Positions 17,181 to 30,350 of a stretch of DNA of 32,500 bases are shown in pieces. The stretch spans positions 11,433,910-11,466,409 of the forward strand of contig NC_135556.1 of NCBI RefSeq assembly GCF_964340395.1, written 5' to 3'. The number at the start of each line of letters is the position of its first letter. The stretch's first letter is position 1. The notes under the pieces are model-generated. The model saw nothing but the letters and a program-made list of their open reading frames with translations, was not told the origin of the DNA and did not search any database. Made by a program: the position numbers and the translations under genes. Source of the stretch: Glandiceps talaboti (Eukaryota > Hemichordata > Enteropneusta > Spengelidae).

Positions 17181-17889
17181 TCTCAGGTTAGATGTGCTTT
17201 TCACGTTCTGTAAAAAGAAATCAAGGAGCGTGCTATCTGTAAGCAGTATAGAAACAATGTACATGTATCGCTTGATACTTCATATGACCTGAATACACCA
17301 AGGACTACGATTACTACACATGTAACACATATCCAGTACAAGTTACACTTTTTTACTTGAAAAGTCTATAATCTGAGAAGTATTTGTAATTTAAGCAATC
17401 GTTATAAGCGTTCAGCAAAAATATTCCCGAGACATGATACGCTAAGAAAATGTATTCAAAACTGTCACCTCCTCTATAGATTTTTAGCAAAATAATATCT
17501 TCAAGTTTCAAACACTTGACCACAATTGCAGTTCCCCTGTCAACTCGTAGTGGATACGTTTCTTTGAGTTGAAATACAACCAAGCCTTATCATATCCACA
17601 CATGTATATACACTATCCACTATTATGACGTATTCGTAACTTAACATTATAAGCATTCAGCTGTCACCTTAAACGCATTGCATATACAGAACAATTCGTT
17701 ACGGCTTATCTTCATTTCAGCAATTTTCATTTTTTAAAAACTTATTTATAGAAAAAATATGAAACGGGCAAAAAAGAGATAATACTGACATTAAAAAAAT
17801 TAGAAACGATACATTCGTCATCGTCGTTTTAGAGGCCATTATTTCTCTGTGATGAAGGGAACTGTAACAGTTCCCTAATTCTGTTCTAA

Positions 17890-18150
17890 ACGATCGCAAT
17901 TTCTTGCTACATTTTGTGTAAATGACATAAACTATTTAAACATACTGCAACTAGACCCAGACATGCTGGCGTCAATGTTTTGATGTCTGCATTCGATATC
18001 TGCATCTTCAGTTCATTTAATTTAGACAAAGAGTAGCAAGAAACTGTAGTCATTCTTATCTTGCTATCTTAGCATGTAGCATGTGCAGTTTCTTATTGGT
18101 TTCTGCCTGGTTGACAAACACTGACCACTAACCTGCAATGCGCTGTATGT
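17890..18150 (+). mobile_element. MITE-like repeat, copy 1 (partial)
   Basis: This stretch matches the reverse complement of about 23735-24010. Shared stretches include TTTCTTGCTACATTTTGT, AATGTTTTGATGTCTGCATT, ATCTTGCTATCTT and ACCTGCAATGC. It has internal terminal-type inverted sequences: TTTCTTGCTAC near 17900 and GTAGCAAGAAA near 18035. I could not find the outer left arm present in the other copy, so this copy is probably incomplete. Confidence 0.65.
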
Positions 18151-18305
18151 ACACACACGTTTTTTGTATATCATGACATAAACAAGTATTCCAATTCAGT
18201 ATAACACAAGAGAATGGAAAAGTTCAATGAAATCTTGCGACATAAAGAAATTTAGTTACAGGCCAGGGTTTCAATGCCAGGTTCTAGCGATATCAGTGTT
18301 CCTGT

Positions 18306-18857
18306 GTTACTGTTAGTGTTATCTTATCTGTGGCGCCATGAGGATGACATAGGACTATTCTTTCGTTCCGGTTCAACTGTTTCTACAGCTGTCAGACATC
18401 TGCTTTTCATATCTAATGTTTAATCCTTTTTGAAAGTGGGCCTTTTTAATGTTTGTTTTTTTATATACAGAGAGGAAAACAAGTAGCAATGTGTTTGAGA
18501 TTCCCATAGCTCTTATCTACACACGTTTGCATAATTGTATTTATTGTGGGTATTAATCAATGCACACAAAATCAATTCTTTTGTCACCTGGAGTACTTCT
18601 CAATACATGTTCTGTTCTAATTCTTGTACGCTGCAAACCTCTATAGTCATTTATCTATATCGCAAACATTAAATCTATATCGACAAACTGACTGTAAATT
18701 ACATCTTCAAAATAATTGCATGTTTTTGTTAATTCGTTAAAAGCATGTCAACACTCGCCTACATCACTATGGAAAACTAGAAACCGTTTGAGATTTGTCA
18801 TGTAATTATAATTTCAAAATAAGACGAATCGCACTATTGATTTTGCTTCCTATTCAT
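18306..18857 (+). repeat. Segmental direct repeat, copy 2 (~552 bp)
   Basis: Partner of 16370-16924, in the same orientation about 1.94 kb downstream. The identical 147-base core is at 18526-18672. Beyond the core, copy 2 has a one-base deletion, two substitutions and a small insertion within about 60 bases, then diverges further. Confidence 0.9.
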
Positions 18858-19186
18858 GGGTACTTTGGGCTATAGACAATTTCTACTTTTTGAAAAAAAT
18901 ATTGTATACATGTATCTTATCTATTTTTCAGAACAGATAATCAAATAAGTCAATTTCCAGTATCGACACTCAACCATCCAAGAATAGGAAATAATTACCT
19001 AGGGTGATCAAAATGTTAAAATTAACGTTCCTATGGCGGCACCAAAATACAAAATATTATTTTTTCAGTAAAAAATATCTTGTGCATGTTCGGATGCTCG
19101 CCGTTCATTTCATATACGGTTCCTGCCATTTATTACGCAGAGCGAAAAAGAATTGAATTGTTATTAGACAAGTTACAGAACTTGTC

Positions 19187-19311
<125 letters not shown>

Positions 19312-19504
19312 GGTTAAAGTTGTGAATTATAGTTCATAAAAGTAGTAACATCACTGATTTTTTCGAGTTTACGCTTTGTTTAATAGATATTTACCGTGTA
19401 CGGGGACACTGGTCACTAGTGAAAAGAACCAAATAGTTTGAATAAACATTTACAACGTGCAAAGATAAAAAGAATCACGTACACTAGCGAAACAAGAGAT
19501 ATTT

Positions 19505-19605
19505 GTCGATCAAGATGGTAAATGTAGCAATGTTTGTCAGACGATAAAATGTAGCATTTTGGTAAGATTTGTGTTGCTCCAAATGATAAAATGTAGCAAT
19601 GTTAG
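19505..19605 (+). repeat. Dispersed GTAGC-motif repeat, short copy
   Basis: Three GTAGC motifs at 19524, 19551 and 19593 sit in AAATGTAGCAATGTTTGTCA, GACGATAAAATGTAGCATTT and GATAAAATGTAGCAATGTTA. They are the same units as those at 12271 and 29636, without the flanking conserved ends. Confidence 0.65.
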
Positions 19606-20975
19606 TAAAATTATTGTGAATCAAAGAACGTTTTCACAGACTTCGAATTCATGATTTAATTTGTTAAAGTAAGTTGTGTCTGGAATAGAAGGTTACAAGA
19701 ATTGTGTTTCTCATTCACCAACAGTAACATTTTAGCCCTAATGTTTCTACGTATACCTTGAAGAACCCATTGCACATGTGTGTGACCGTGCGTTGAACTG
19801 TATAATTAATAACGGGAATTGCTCTATACCTCCATCCCAATAGAAGATGCATATTATTTTGTCCAGTTTTCACTACATTTTGGCAAAAAGTGATAATTAC
19901 ATTTTGCTTTAAAGTGGTTTTCTCCAGACAGATTTGGACTTCACTCAGATCGATCGAATTATTTCTCGTCAGCACGTCATTACTAGTCATGAATGTGTGC
20001 CAACAACTTAAACTGATTTCCAATATAATTGCGTTATTATCACTTCCAACTTTTGTCATGTTTCGAGGGTACTAAGTACATCATTTTTTTGTCATGTTTT
20101 GATAGGAACTGGAGATATACAATTGCAATTCCTAGTAGCATTTATCGAAATAACCTTACATTTGGATGACAATTTATATGCATTGCGGGCCAACGCTTCT
20201 GAATACAACAAGTTGCTTTATTTCAAACTCTAAGGAGTCAGCCCATTGCACAAAAGTACATTACAGTAGAGAAAAAGAAGACGAATATCATGTTCATCAT
20301 GTTTCTAATAATTAAAGGAAAAAGAATGCAAGGGAGAACATATACAGTACATCTATGTTTGCTGGACAGAACTAGCCCGAGTGTTAATAGCTCTATGAAC
20401 AAAATATGATCGCTTGTATTGAACTACTTCATTCTTACATGCGCACAGTAAGGAAAACCATTTTTCTTTTGTGGGGTCTTTGAGAAATGAAATCTAGTGT
20501 AGTACTATACTAAATATAATAACTAAACATGTAAAGGAACGCCCACGATTAAAAGTTCAGAAAGTTGTTACAAGGTGCGGTTGTTTATTTTCCAGCTACA
20601 ACTTGAGACCTTGCTGCCAATCATTAATCCTTGGCTATTTTCAGGATCGTATTGAAAAGCGGGAATAAATTACTCCCAGCGTTAAACGGATGCCACCAGA
20701 TAATTCAATTAGAGAGTTATCAAATTAACGTAAAAGATAATTGGCGTGAATAATTGCGTTTATTAAGTGATAATAAACTTGCAGGTACTTGTCACTAAGT
20801 AGACATGCGTAGATAATGACTTGTCGACCTACAACTTTATCACCTTTACATCGCTCTGTTTTGGTTTGACTTCTGTCACAGGTATTATTTTTCAAAACGT
20901 GATTCGAGTACACCTGGATAGTAGTACACCGGGTAAAAGTTTAGATGCAAATTTTCACGACATAATACATTACCA
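19606..20975. other. No gene seen
   Basis: The 114-codon minus frame at 19715-20059 has no recognisable domain. TTCACTACATTTTGGC near 19870 is a weak relative of the GTAGC-motif repeat. Confidence 0.45.
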
Positions 20976-21150
<175 letters not shown>

Positions 21151-21617
21151 ATATGTGTGTTTTCCTTTAAAGTTGTCATGAATTTGTAGTAACTGTTAGT
21201 GAATTTGTGATAAAAGAAAATACTTGACGTCGAAATAACCCTGGGTTTCCGACATGACGCTGTCTTCACATGTCGCCAAAAACCTAGTTAAAGAAATGAA
21301 TATCTTTTATTGCAGCAATAGTTCACATAGGTGTAAAGACAATAGACACTGTCTCGTAAGTCTTAAGTCGTGATTGAAGTTGTAGCGTCCATTGTTTCAT
21401 CATCCAGGAAGCTCATAATATTATGCATGACCTATTGTTATCTTAGGACACTCATTTAATATGCGTGACTTATTGGGATTTAATTTGCCGTTCAATTATT
21501 TAATTGTTGTGATTTAATTATAGTAAAGACCAAAACGTTTTATGTTTATATATAAGTATATGTAAAATATCTATGTTGAAGCAAGCAGTGCTCAATACAT
21601 ACGTATGTAGAGCGGTG

Positions 21618-21725
<108 letters not shown>

Positions 21726-22603
21726 TGTACAACAGGAGCACTGATAAAATAGACCAATGCTTTACTTGTGCCCGCACGCAAACATCTTTTATGATTCATC
21801 AATGAAAACAGTTATATTCAAAAGCTAGTGTGATAATCACGATACATTGTACATGCTAATATATCTACAGCGGTGCTTTTATTAATGAAGGTAGTTTGAG
21901 CTTTATAAAGAAAATAAATCACGCGAGTACAATTTAATTATAGCTGTCTTTCAAGTAAGACTCGCATAAAAAAAACCCGTTATATTTGGCATTATACAAA
22001 ATATCAATAAATTTAAGTTATTTTAAGTCTTATATTTGGTCATACAACATAATTCGAAGTTCTTTTAAAGAAACGAAATGCAATTTATTTCTCTCTATCT
22101 GTCCGTCCGTCCGTCCGCTCGCCCTTGATTGAAGGTTGCTCTTCTTGCGTCACAGTTTCGGGAACATGTTAACAATTTGTAATACCGTTCACACAGATAC
22201 AGCAGGTACTGGAACACTTGAATTTATTTCAACACATTTCTCAATTCACGAGTTTTTACCAGTATCTGTTTCTCCACATGTTTGAAAAGCAATTAATATC
22301 GTTAGTGGATGTGTGGGTACTTTGAAAAACAAATTTCTTGAAACCGAGACTTCACGAACATCTTGTGACTCGTGTACCACATTGTCATCTGTCAAGTGCA
22401 AAATAAAACCATTGGGAACTTTTAAAAAAATGAAAATATAATTAATGACGTCTGGGATTTAATTTGCCGTGATTATATTATACAATGGGTGTGACAACAA
22501 ATGTTTAGGGGTGTCAAATACACATTTGGGATATTTTACATTGAAAGGTTTCATCTTTCGGAGGTTCAATCTTTGTCAAGAAGTGTATTAAAAAAAATAC
22601 TAC

Positions 22604-22888
22604 GACTAGTTTCAAGTGAAAATGACTCCCTGTGTACAGAACGACATAATCAGAGTCAGTGGTAGTGTAAACAGCGACGCAGTTATTATTCATCACCATA
22701 ATTGTCGTAACAAAGGCTTTATAGGGAGACGTGGTCAGTGTCAGCAAAACAGTCGATCGTTCCGTCTCCTTCAACATCAAATTCTCGGTAACCAGAGCAT
22801 ATTTTCCCGCTGACGCAGTGAAGATTCGCAGTGTGTCTCGGGCGGTGCCGTAGAGAGGCCTGTCTTTTTTCACAACGATGTCAACATC
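22604..22888 (-). CDS. Possible internal exon of an unrecognised gene
   Basis: On the minus strand an acceptor-like ACCTTACTAG at 22889-22898 opens a frame reading DVDIVVKKDRPLYGTARDTL, then RIFTASAGKYALVTENLMLK and ETERSTVLLTLTTSPYKAF, continuing to about SHFHLK. The composition is more protein-like and GC-richer than the surroundings, and alternating polar and hydrophobic residues suggest beta strands. A weak donor (GTC|GTAGTA) lies at about 22603, and without it the frame stays open to 22514. I recognise no family. A frame of this length is not rare by chance in 32 kb, so this is a candidate only. Confidence 0.28.
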
Positions 22889-23376
22889 CTAGTAAGGTAA
22901 GATGAACATTTTCTATCTCATTTTTTTTATCTTTCATGGTCTTTCCCTCCCCTCTTACTTTGATATGCGGTCGTCAAAAGCTTTCTTAGATCATCCTTTC
23001 GCCGGTAATAATTGCGCAAGGGGAACTGTCTTTAACTTTTACTTGCAATACAAGTGCATAGCGCTCTCGCATGTTACGTTCGTCACTCTGTATTTGATCA
23101 CACGAGTAGCCAAACGTTTTTGCACATTTTCATTACATTGGTAAACTTACACATGTAAAAGTTTATTGTTCAGTGGAGAAACACTTCCATCATATTAAAC
23201 AAGTCAATTTATCACAGAGTATCTTCTCATACTTTAAAATGTAAAGTTCAAGAAAAGAAGGCTTATTTCATTTATGCATCGACTAAGTGCATGGATTCAG
23301 AAAGTCATCATAATTGGTGATGACATTGTCGATAAATTGCTACGGAAAATTCATTTAAGATCACGCCCTACAATCC

Positions 23377-23378
<2 letters not shown>

Positions 23379-23431
<53 letters not shown>
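23379..23431. repeat. (ATAC)n microsatellite
   Basis: About thirteen ATAC units. Confidence 0.97.
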
Positions 23432-23432
<1 letters not shown>

Positions 23433-23734
23433 CAGTTTACTCAAAATTCATATATGTTCTGGTCAAATTAAAGGACTTCCACTTTACTTGCTCGCAAGCA
23501 AATTGGGTATATCATAATTAGATTAATATTGTACTATTGTATCTCGATCACAATAGTAGTACAGTTATTACATAAAGCAAGCTATAGGCAAACTATGATA
23601 GACAAACTGAAACTATGATCGTTGTTGCCTGTGGCAGATTACATAAGTGGGTGATAACAGTGCTTTGGGAATGTGGATATAAATGTAAATATATAAGATA
23701 GTGTAAACAGTTAATGAGATTTATTATGTCGCCA

Positions 23735-24108
23735 CTTACAGTGCAATGCAGGTCTACTTTTCTATTTGGTACAACCACGCAAAAAAGCAAACACCGCGCA
23801 ATAAGAAATTTCACATGTTACACTTTAAAGATAGCAAGATTGAATAATACTATTTTCTTGCTACATTTCGTCAACATGAAAATGAACTTACATGCCTCCA
23901 CCCAGACAGTAAATGCAGACATCAAAACATTGGCGCCTGTGTGTCTACATCTAGATGCAGCAACTGTAAAAAGTTTATTTCATTGAGACAAAATGTAACA
24001 AGAAATTGCCTTTATCTTATAGTGTAGAATGTGCGTTTGGTTTTGTTTTCTGCGTGATTGTAGAAAACAGAGCCAGCAAACAGTAAACCTGCACCACGTT
24101 GTAAGAAA
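23735..24108 (-). mobile_element. MITE-like repeat, copy 2, with ~100-bp inverted arms
   Basis: The left part (23735-23870) and the reverse complement of the right part (about 23990-24105) share CTTACA...TGCAGGT(C/T)TACT, CAA(C/T)CACGCA and TTTCTTG(C/T)TACATTT. This gives a foldback of roughly 370 bp. The whole is inverted relative to 17890-18150. A 90-codon plus-strand frame across it (23714-23986) has no recognisable features and is probably incidental. Confidence 0.6.
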
Positions 24109-26060
24109 AACTCACTCAAAGACACAGCCCTACTGTGACACCTGTCCAATAGATTACATCGGCATATGATGACAGCCTATATCAACGCGTTGTAATGATA
24201 CATTTACTTTGTCCAGCTGTATCGTTAGTAGACTTGCCATCGTTGTATATCAAAAGAAATAAATGTTATATCTTGGTTCGTGGCTTTCGTATACAATGTA
24301 TTCAGCATGGCGTTGGAAACATATTAAAATATAGATTATTTGAATTTCGCTCTCTGGAAAAAATGAAATATAAGGGTCGATACTTGGAGAGAGGTTGATA
24401 GTGGATATTATAGCTTCGCCAAGCTCCATTATTAACTTCCTAACTGTGCACATTTCCTTTTGAATATACCTTCTCCGTCTATTGAATTGAAACCGATATC
24501 CAGACTTTAAACACAATCTTCCCCTGTACTACACTTGAATCTCAAAAACGTAATAAGTGAAATTATTGAATAAATAAAATTCATGTGATTTCGTAGAGTA
24601 AGCATCATTTCCTGACAGTCTCGTTCTTTCAATTAGAAAAGAACACTTTTTAGAAAACTTGACTCCACACATTTAAATTTATTTGGTTTATCATTGAGAG
24701 AAGTGCTTGTTAGGAGTAAGACATCTATGGATCAGTTCAGACCGTAACAATATTGTATGAAAGAATCGAATTGCATTTCATGTATCAAAAGATGTACTTG
24801 GGAGGCCATCTATGACGACTTGTAACTGGAGCGCTGACATAGAAATTGTACTAATGATCTCTCAAAAAAAAGTGGCTACTGTGCAACAATCCTTTCTTTT
24901 GTTAGCTTATTTCTGTGGAAATGTACTTGAGTCACTGCCCACAGATAACTTAGAGTTTCATATTTCGCAAAGGTGTCGGGAAAAATTCGTAATCATATTG
25001 GTTAATATTAAAGGTGCACAAACTGAGCCTTTATATGTTTTGGGCCGAAATCATCGCTATGTATTTAAAAGGTACTTAAGGTATCTTACTTACTGAAGCA
25101 AACTTGACCACCACTTGCAATAGACTGAAGTAAACCTGGTATAAAGATATGACTCCCAAACAAACTGATGACGTAATTTATCATACGTATCAAAACAAAT
25201 TGTGTTAATTTCTCCTATGCAGTCAACTGTTCTAACAAATTGAATGTGTGAAGGCAACAGTAATGTTATAGAAGACATGTATTGAAATTTAACATTATAC
25301 TAGCATAGTTTAATTAAGGTTTTATGTAAGTATTTTCACTTGTCAATGAGTAAAAAGCATTTACAAACTCAGCTAGCGTCACTTTAAAGTAAAACACGTC
25401 ACTTTACTCAATCGCAAACAAATCACTAAGTCTTTAATAACAATTGCAACCACTCTCTAGTAAATGAATATACATTTTACGTCACGGTTAGAGGCGCCAA
25501 CTTGAACTTGAACAAGTACTTTTATGATTCATATTTAAATTTTATTGCAAATTATTATTATTAATAATCAGATGATGAGTTCTAGCGCTTTTATCAATTG
25601 ATCTTTGTATTTAATACCAACCTGCATAAAAGCGACGTACAGAAATTTAATTTATAGATGGTTCATTTTATATAATATATTAGTATTTCATTACAATATT
25701 TTTCATGTCAAGTCAATTATTTCACTTTTCTAATCGGGTGCAAAGTTCGATGAATTTGTAACAAAAAATATATAATCAGTTCAAGTATGGAGTATAGGCA
25801 CCAGGTGTTGTTTGAAAATAACACACTAAAGCCGAATACACAAATAGCTATGATTAGATATCTTTACATTCATATTCAAAGGGGTAACTTGAAGACACTA
25901 TACCAGCCATTAGTTAACGTGGTCGGAGGATTATTGCATTATTTACATTCACTTCACATCTTGGAAAATACTTGATTCATACGAATTCTTTGATCTCCAG
26001 TATGCAGATGTCATTAACTGGGATGAAACAAATATGTCTATCACTTTAAATGTAAGTAGG
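24109..26060. other. No gene seen
   Basis: Frames at 24195-24398, 24250-24516 (minus), 24812-25096 and 25787-25975 are 60-94 codons, have no recognised motifs and overlap no repeat identified here. They are at chance length for AT-rich DNA. Confidence 0.4.
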
Positions 26061-26061
26061 T

Positions 26062-26110
26062 GTTTTTGACTGATTGACTGATCGATTGATTTATTGATTT
26101 ATTGATTGAT
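26062..26110. repeat. Degenerate (GATT)n stretch
   Basis: Imperfect units (GACT, GATC, GATT, TATT), with GATTGATCAATTTGG at the end giving a small palindrome. Confidence 0.7.
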
Positions 26111-26202
26111 CAATTTGGACACACTTTTATCTTTCTCTCCTGAACAGTTTACAGTAGAATTTTAAAATATATATATTTGAAGGTAGTGAATCATTTTTAT
26201 AA

Positions 26203-26278
26203 TGTCTGTCTGTCTGTCTGCCTGTCTGTCTGTCTGCATGTCTGTCTGTCTGTCTGTCTATCTATTTCTATCTATTCC
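26203..26278. repeat. (GTCT)n microsatellite
   Basis: GTCT units interrupted by GCCT and GCAT, passing into CTAT units. Confidence 0.96.
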
Positions 26279-26279
26279 T

Positions 26280-27880
26280 AAACTCGTATTTAAAGGTCAA
26301 TTAGAGGTAAATGCGTCTTATTTCAAAATTCTATCACGTCAATAGCGAACGATAAAACTTGAAAATTGAAGTTCAACAAAGTCTTAGCATTATTTTGTTC
26401 TGTAATCATTACTCTTTAAGCCTTTCCGTAACTCCTTTAGAAGTAAAGGTAATTTTAATGTGATTCAAACTAATCACCGGAAAATGTAATACAAAACCTA
26501 TCAGGAACGGAAAGTATGTCGTTCGGCAGTCTGCTTCGTTAGGTTTCACTTGGAACCTCAAAATGCTTTCAGCACAAAAAAATGTCAGTATAGGACAATT
26601 TATTTATAGAGGGATTCATGCTTTGGGGGTTTTGGTATATATTTATCAAATTTGTGCAATCAAATCTGAGTCTAATTGGAAAGTTATTTTATTCCTCAAA
26701 TTTCATTTTTTTTTTAAATATCACCACGTCCACGAATACTATCAAAGATTGAACCAGTCATGGAAAAAGAGAGTTTGAACGGAACATAAACTTATTGATA
26801 TGCAATTTTCAGGGATATGGAATGTGAGCGTGTGTCCTTGTTGCAGTAAGGCCACAGAACTCAGCTAATTTATGTATAAGTATTCTTGAAATCAAAGAGG
26901 CGAGTGATAAACAAGGCCATGTTGGTGATTAAATATCAACTCTGACACATCGGCTGTTCTTGATGAGTAAATTGATTTTTTTCTTTCACCTGAATGCCGA
27001 CTTTGGCCTCTATATGATATCAAGTGTTTAATTCTCACGGTACACGTTTTAATGTACATGTGCAATCGTCACCAAGGACACGCCTAGGGATATGACGTTT
27101 CAACTTTCAAGATGTGTACAATCACGTAGAGCCAAAGTTCAGTCTGCAGATCTGTGGGCAAACACCTACCTACTTCAGTGGAGACAACTGCAGAGACAAC
27201 TGTAACATGAACAAGCAAATGATATCTGCCCCACATACACACTTGCTCTAAAGAACTAAATAAAAAGAAACCAGTTTGTTGAGAATAAAAAAAAAATCGC
27301 GTCGTCGCACCATTTTAAACAAACTGTCCTGACCAGAGCAATTCTTGGTTTTTTTTTTGCCTTATATTCCTTTACATCTGAGCATTAAACGGATATTAAA
27401 AGATAAATGTGCACGTGATACCACCCTTCGCTTTAGATAATGCTTGATTTTATGCATATGTTTATCATAAGTAACTGCAATGAAATGAAATAAGTGTTGC
27501 TATAGTAACAAAACATACTGTAAGTTTATGTTTATTAGCATACCTATTTTGCGACAAACAAATACAGCGACCACGCTCGCCAACGAGTTTATCCTTTGAA
27601 ATGAATAATCAAAGCATGGAACTCAAGTGAAATGGTTGGCAATAAGAGTCTTATCTCGAAATTTCTTAATTTAATTTTGCAAAATATTAGATTAACTCTG
27701 GTGACCATGACAACAAGGCTAAATAATTTCATACACTAGAATCAGTCTATTGAAAAGCTTTATTTCTTTCCCACAATTAAATACAAGCTATGTGATTGGC
27801 TAATGTAGACTTGGTAATGAGAAGAAGCACAGGGAACTTAAATTTGTAGCAAACGGATTTTAACTAACAAATTAAAAATC
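26280..27880. other. No gene seen
   Basis: AT-rich sequence with short A and T homopolymers. The 71-codon frame at 26563-26778 is unsupported. Confidence 0.45.
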
Positions 27881-27881
27881 C

Positions 27882-28201
27882 ATCATCACCACCACCACCA
27901 CCACCACCACCGACGCCAGCAGCAGCAACAACAACAAGAACAACAACAACACCCACCACCACCCACCACCATCACCAGCATCGTGCACCGCCCTAACCAC
28001 AACCACCAACACAACCACCACTCACCATTACCATCAACACCAACCACCATCCCCACCACCTGCAACATCATAATTATCGACGACAACATACATATAACCA
28101 TGACCACAACCACCATTACCACCACCACCACCATCATTATAATCACCACCACCACCACCACCACCACCACCACCACCACCACCACCATCATCATCATCAT
28201 C

Positions 28202-28238
<37 letters not shown>

Positions 28239-28352
28239 CTACAACTAACAACAACAAAACCACCACCCCTCCACCAGCACCACCTCCACCACCTCCACCA
28301 CCAACACATCCACCACCACCATTATCATCATCATCATCATCATCATCATCAT
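27882..28352. repeat. Compound (CAC/CAT/CAA)n trinucleotide region, ~470 bp
   Basis: CAC, ATC and CAA triplets alternate in blocks, almost free of G on the plus strand. The two cleanest blocks are (CAC)n at about 28147-28186 and (ATC)n at about 28187-28238. Stops are rare in several frames on both strands, so Thr/His, Asp/Gly and Met/Val repeat frames of up to 166 codons appear. None looks like a gene. Confidence 0.95.
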
Positions 28353-28354
28353 AA

Positions 28355-29454
28355 TAACACCAGCAAGAATTTAAACCTACAATCATTTGATAATCTTTGG
28401 AAACTATCGCTTCTCAGTTTTCAACAAGGTTTTCCAATTATAAATCACGTGCACCGCCCGGTGCAGAGCATGTTTCCCCCAAAGGCAGAAAGTTGTTGCG
28501 TGTTCGCTTAGTATCCTAAAATTCTACATCTTTCAAAGAGTTTTAGTTACAACAGTATACCTACATATCCTAAAGATAAACTTGGGATATGTTACGTTGC
28601 CCCGGCACTACTTAGCCGATGGACATGACTATAAATACACTGGTTAACATTTCCTGCAATACCCCTGAATATTCTCCGAACTAACGCTTTAAGGTTAGTT
28701 GAAATTCATATACGTTGTAAACTAATGTTCGCAGGCGACTGCGATTTGCTAAATGGAATAACATTAACCGACTGTACTGGGAAACACAGGAACGGTTGAC
28801 TGGTAAATAGGCTAGGGTTATGTCTACTTACTGAGATTTTAGACTACGTAAACATATATGTTAATTCTACTTGCAATGTTCGTAGATTTAATATCTAACT
28901 CAGTGTGACACCACTAACTGTTGGCTCACACTAGTATTACTTCCCATCCTGATCGATCAAGGGCTTTTAATTCCGTGATCTCCATGAATAGAAACCCCCC
29001 TTTTTAAAATTACACTTATAATTTGATGGTACATGGATTAGACAGACTATTTATTGCAACAGACCTACGGAATACATTTTGAAGGATTCATTCTATTTGT
29101 TGGTTGGATTTTACATAATTTGATACATGCGACGTTGCCCAATATTTTGACAAACAAGCGTGCAAGTTGCAATTATGTGTGGTTCACAGTATCAGGTGGA
29201 TCTGAGACTGGGCAGCAGAACGTACTGAACAGAACAGTCTACATTCAATTGGAACAAAAATACAACTTCTTTTCTGCGGTTCAGCAACTCGACAAGTACA
29301 TGCAGACTTGCCATTTCATTATACTCTGGCAAAAAGTCATTCCTTTGTAATTTCATACATATTGTTTGATCCAAAGCAGATAGTGAATGATGACAAATAT
29401 ACGAATGAGTCAAATTATTGGCGTAATATACAATGGAAGCCCCAGTTGAGTTGG
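28355..29454. other. No gene; small GC palindrome
   Basis: GTGCACCGCCCGGTGCAG near 28449 is a short GC-rich near-palindrome. Overlapping plus- and minus-strand frames of about 98 codons at 29054-29491 contradict each other and show no family motif. Confidence 0.4.
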
Positions 29455-29745
29455 AACAACACGTCGTCTGGCACAACAAAATTCTTATCAACCTTGCTAC
29501 ATTTTATTTGTGACCGCCTCTACATCATCATAATCTTTTGCAGATTGTCGCCAAATCATATACATTGTAACAATGTATACTTTTCGGACACGTCAATGGA
29601 TTAAATTGTAACAATTGTACTTCAATGTTTGTGGAGCCAGACAATGTTGGTAAGATATTTAACTAGCCAGACAATAAAATGCAGCATTGTTAGTAAGATT
29701 TTCGTTGGGCCAAACGACATGTTTCGACTAAATTGGCTTCCATTA
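29455..29745 (+). repeat. Dispersed GTAGC-motif repeat, long copy
   Basis: GTCGTCTGGCACAACAAAAT near 29464 and TTGCTACATTTTATTT near 29495 form the inverted half. ATTAAATTGTAACAATTGTA follows near 29600. GCCAGACAA units at 29636 and 29666 and a GCCAAACGAC unit at 29709 come next, then TTTCGACTAAATTGGCTTCC near 29722. The order is colinear with 12036-12390. Confidence 0.7.
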
Positions 29746-30124
29746 TAGTTAAAGAAAAGTCGACCAGCTTCCTAATAAAATAACTATTAGGCACATTTTC
29801 TAAAGTGATATCCCGTTCGTTATTATTTGATGTAGCACGACACCTACGGTTTATAATTTCCACTGGCATACATCCATCTAGTCAAATATTCACAACAATA
29901 CCATCTACTAATGACGAATTCCGTTATTGTGATATTTCATTCAGTCATACAACTGGGTCCCGATTTGTTTACTTATTGTCTAACAAATGAATACTAATAA
30001 TGTATAATATTTTGTGAGCATAGCATAGAGAACAACACATATTGAGAATGTCTGATACGAGATTGGCATATTGTTGAGAGATGTCATTTAGAGGCTGAGA
30101 AATATCCGGCAACCCTCATCTAGC

Positions 30125-30350
30125 TCGACAAACAAATCTCTCTTACATTGCTACATTTTTTGCTAGCGATATGTTATCTTTATAGCAGATTGTTACACTG
30201 TAATGATTCGTTCTGATTAGGATCCTGCCACACTATACATAAAAGTATACACTATTACAATACAAATTGACTCAAGTAGTTGAACTCAAGGAAAGAAAAT
30301 GTAGCGATTTTTTCTGCCTGAAAATGAAATGTAGCGACAGCTGTTCTACT
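30125..30350. repeat. Dispersed GTAGC-motif repeat, degenerate copy
   Basis: ATTGCTACATTTTTTGC near 30144, then TATAGCAGATTGTTACACTG, parallels the half at 29495 (TTTTGCAGATTGT). AAAATGTAGCGATTTTTT and GAAATGTAGCGAC near 30298-30335 are in the opposite sense. The internal units are decayed. Confidence 0.5.

Noticed and set aside
17353-17583. 76-codon minus frame (QLKETYPLRVDRGTAIV...) as an exon
   Set aside because: It looks somewhat protein-like but has a stop just upstream, no acceptor, chance-level length and no family resemblance.
23714-23986. 90-codon plus-strand frame as a gene
   Set aside because: It falls within the inverted-arm repeat at 23735-24108 and has no recognisable motif.
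27886-28386. Frames of 91-166 codons on both strands (Val/Met, Asp/Gly, Thr/Ile repeats)
   Set aside because: They are translations of one compound trinucleotide repeat; mutually overlapping frames on both strands cannot all be coding and none has non-repeat sequence of note.
29054-29491. Overlapping ~98-codon frames on both strands as genes
   Set aside because: They overlap antisense, show no domain or splice logic, and the minus one runs into the dispersed repeat beginning at 29455.
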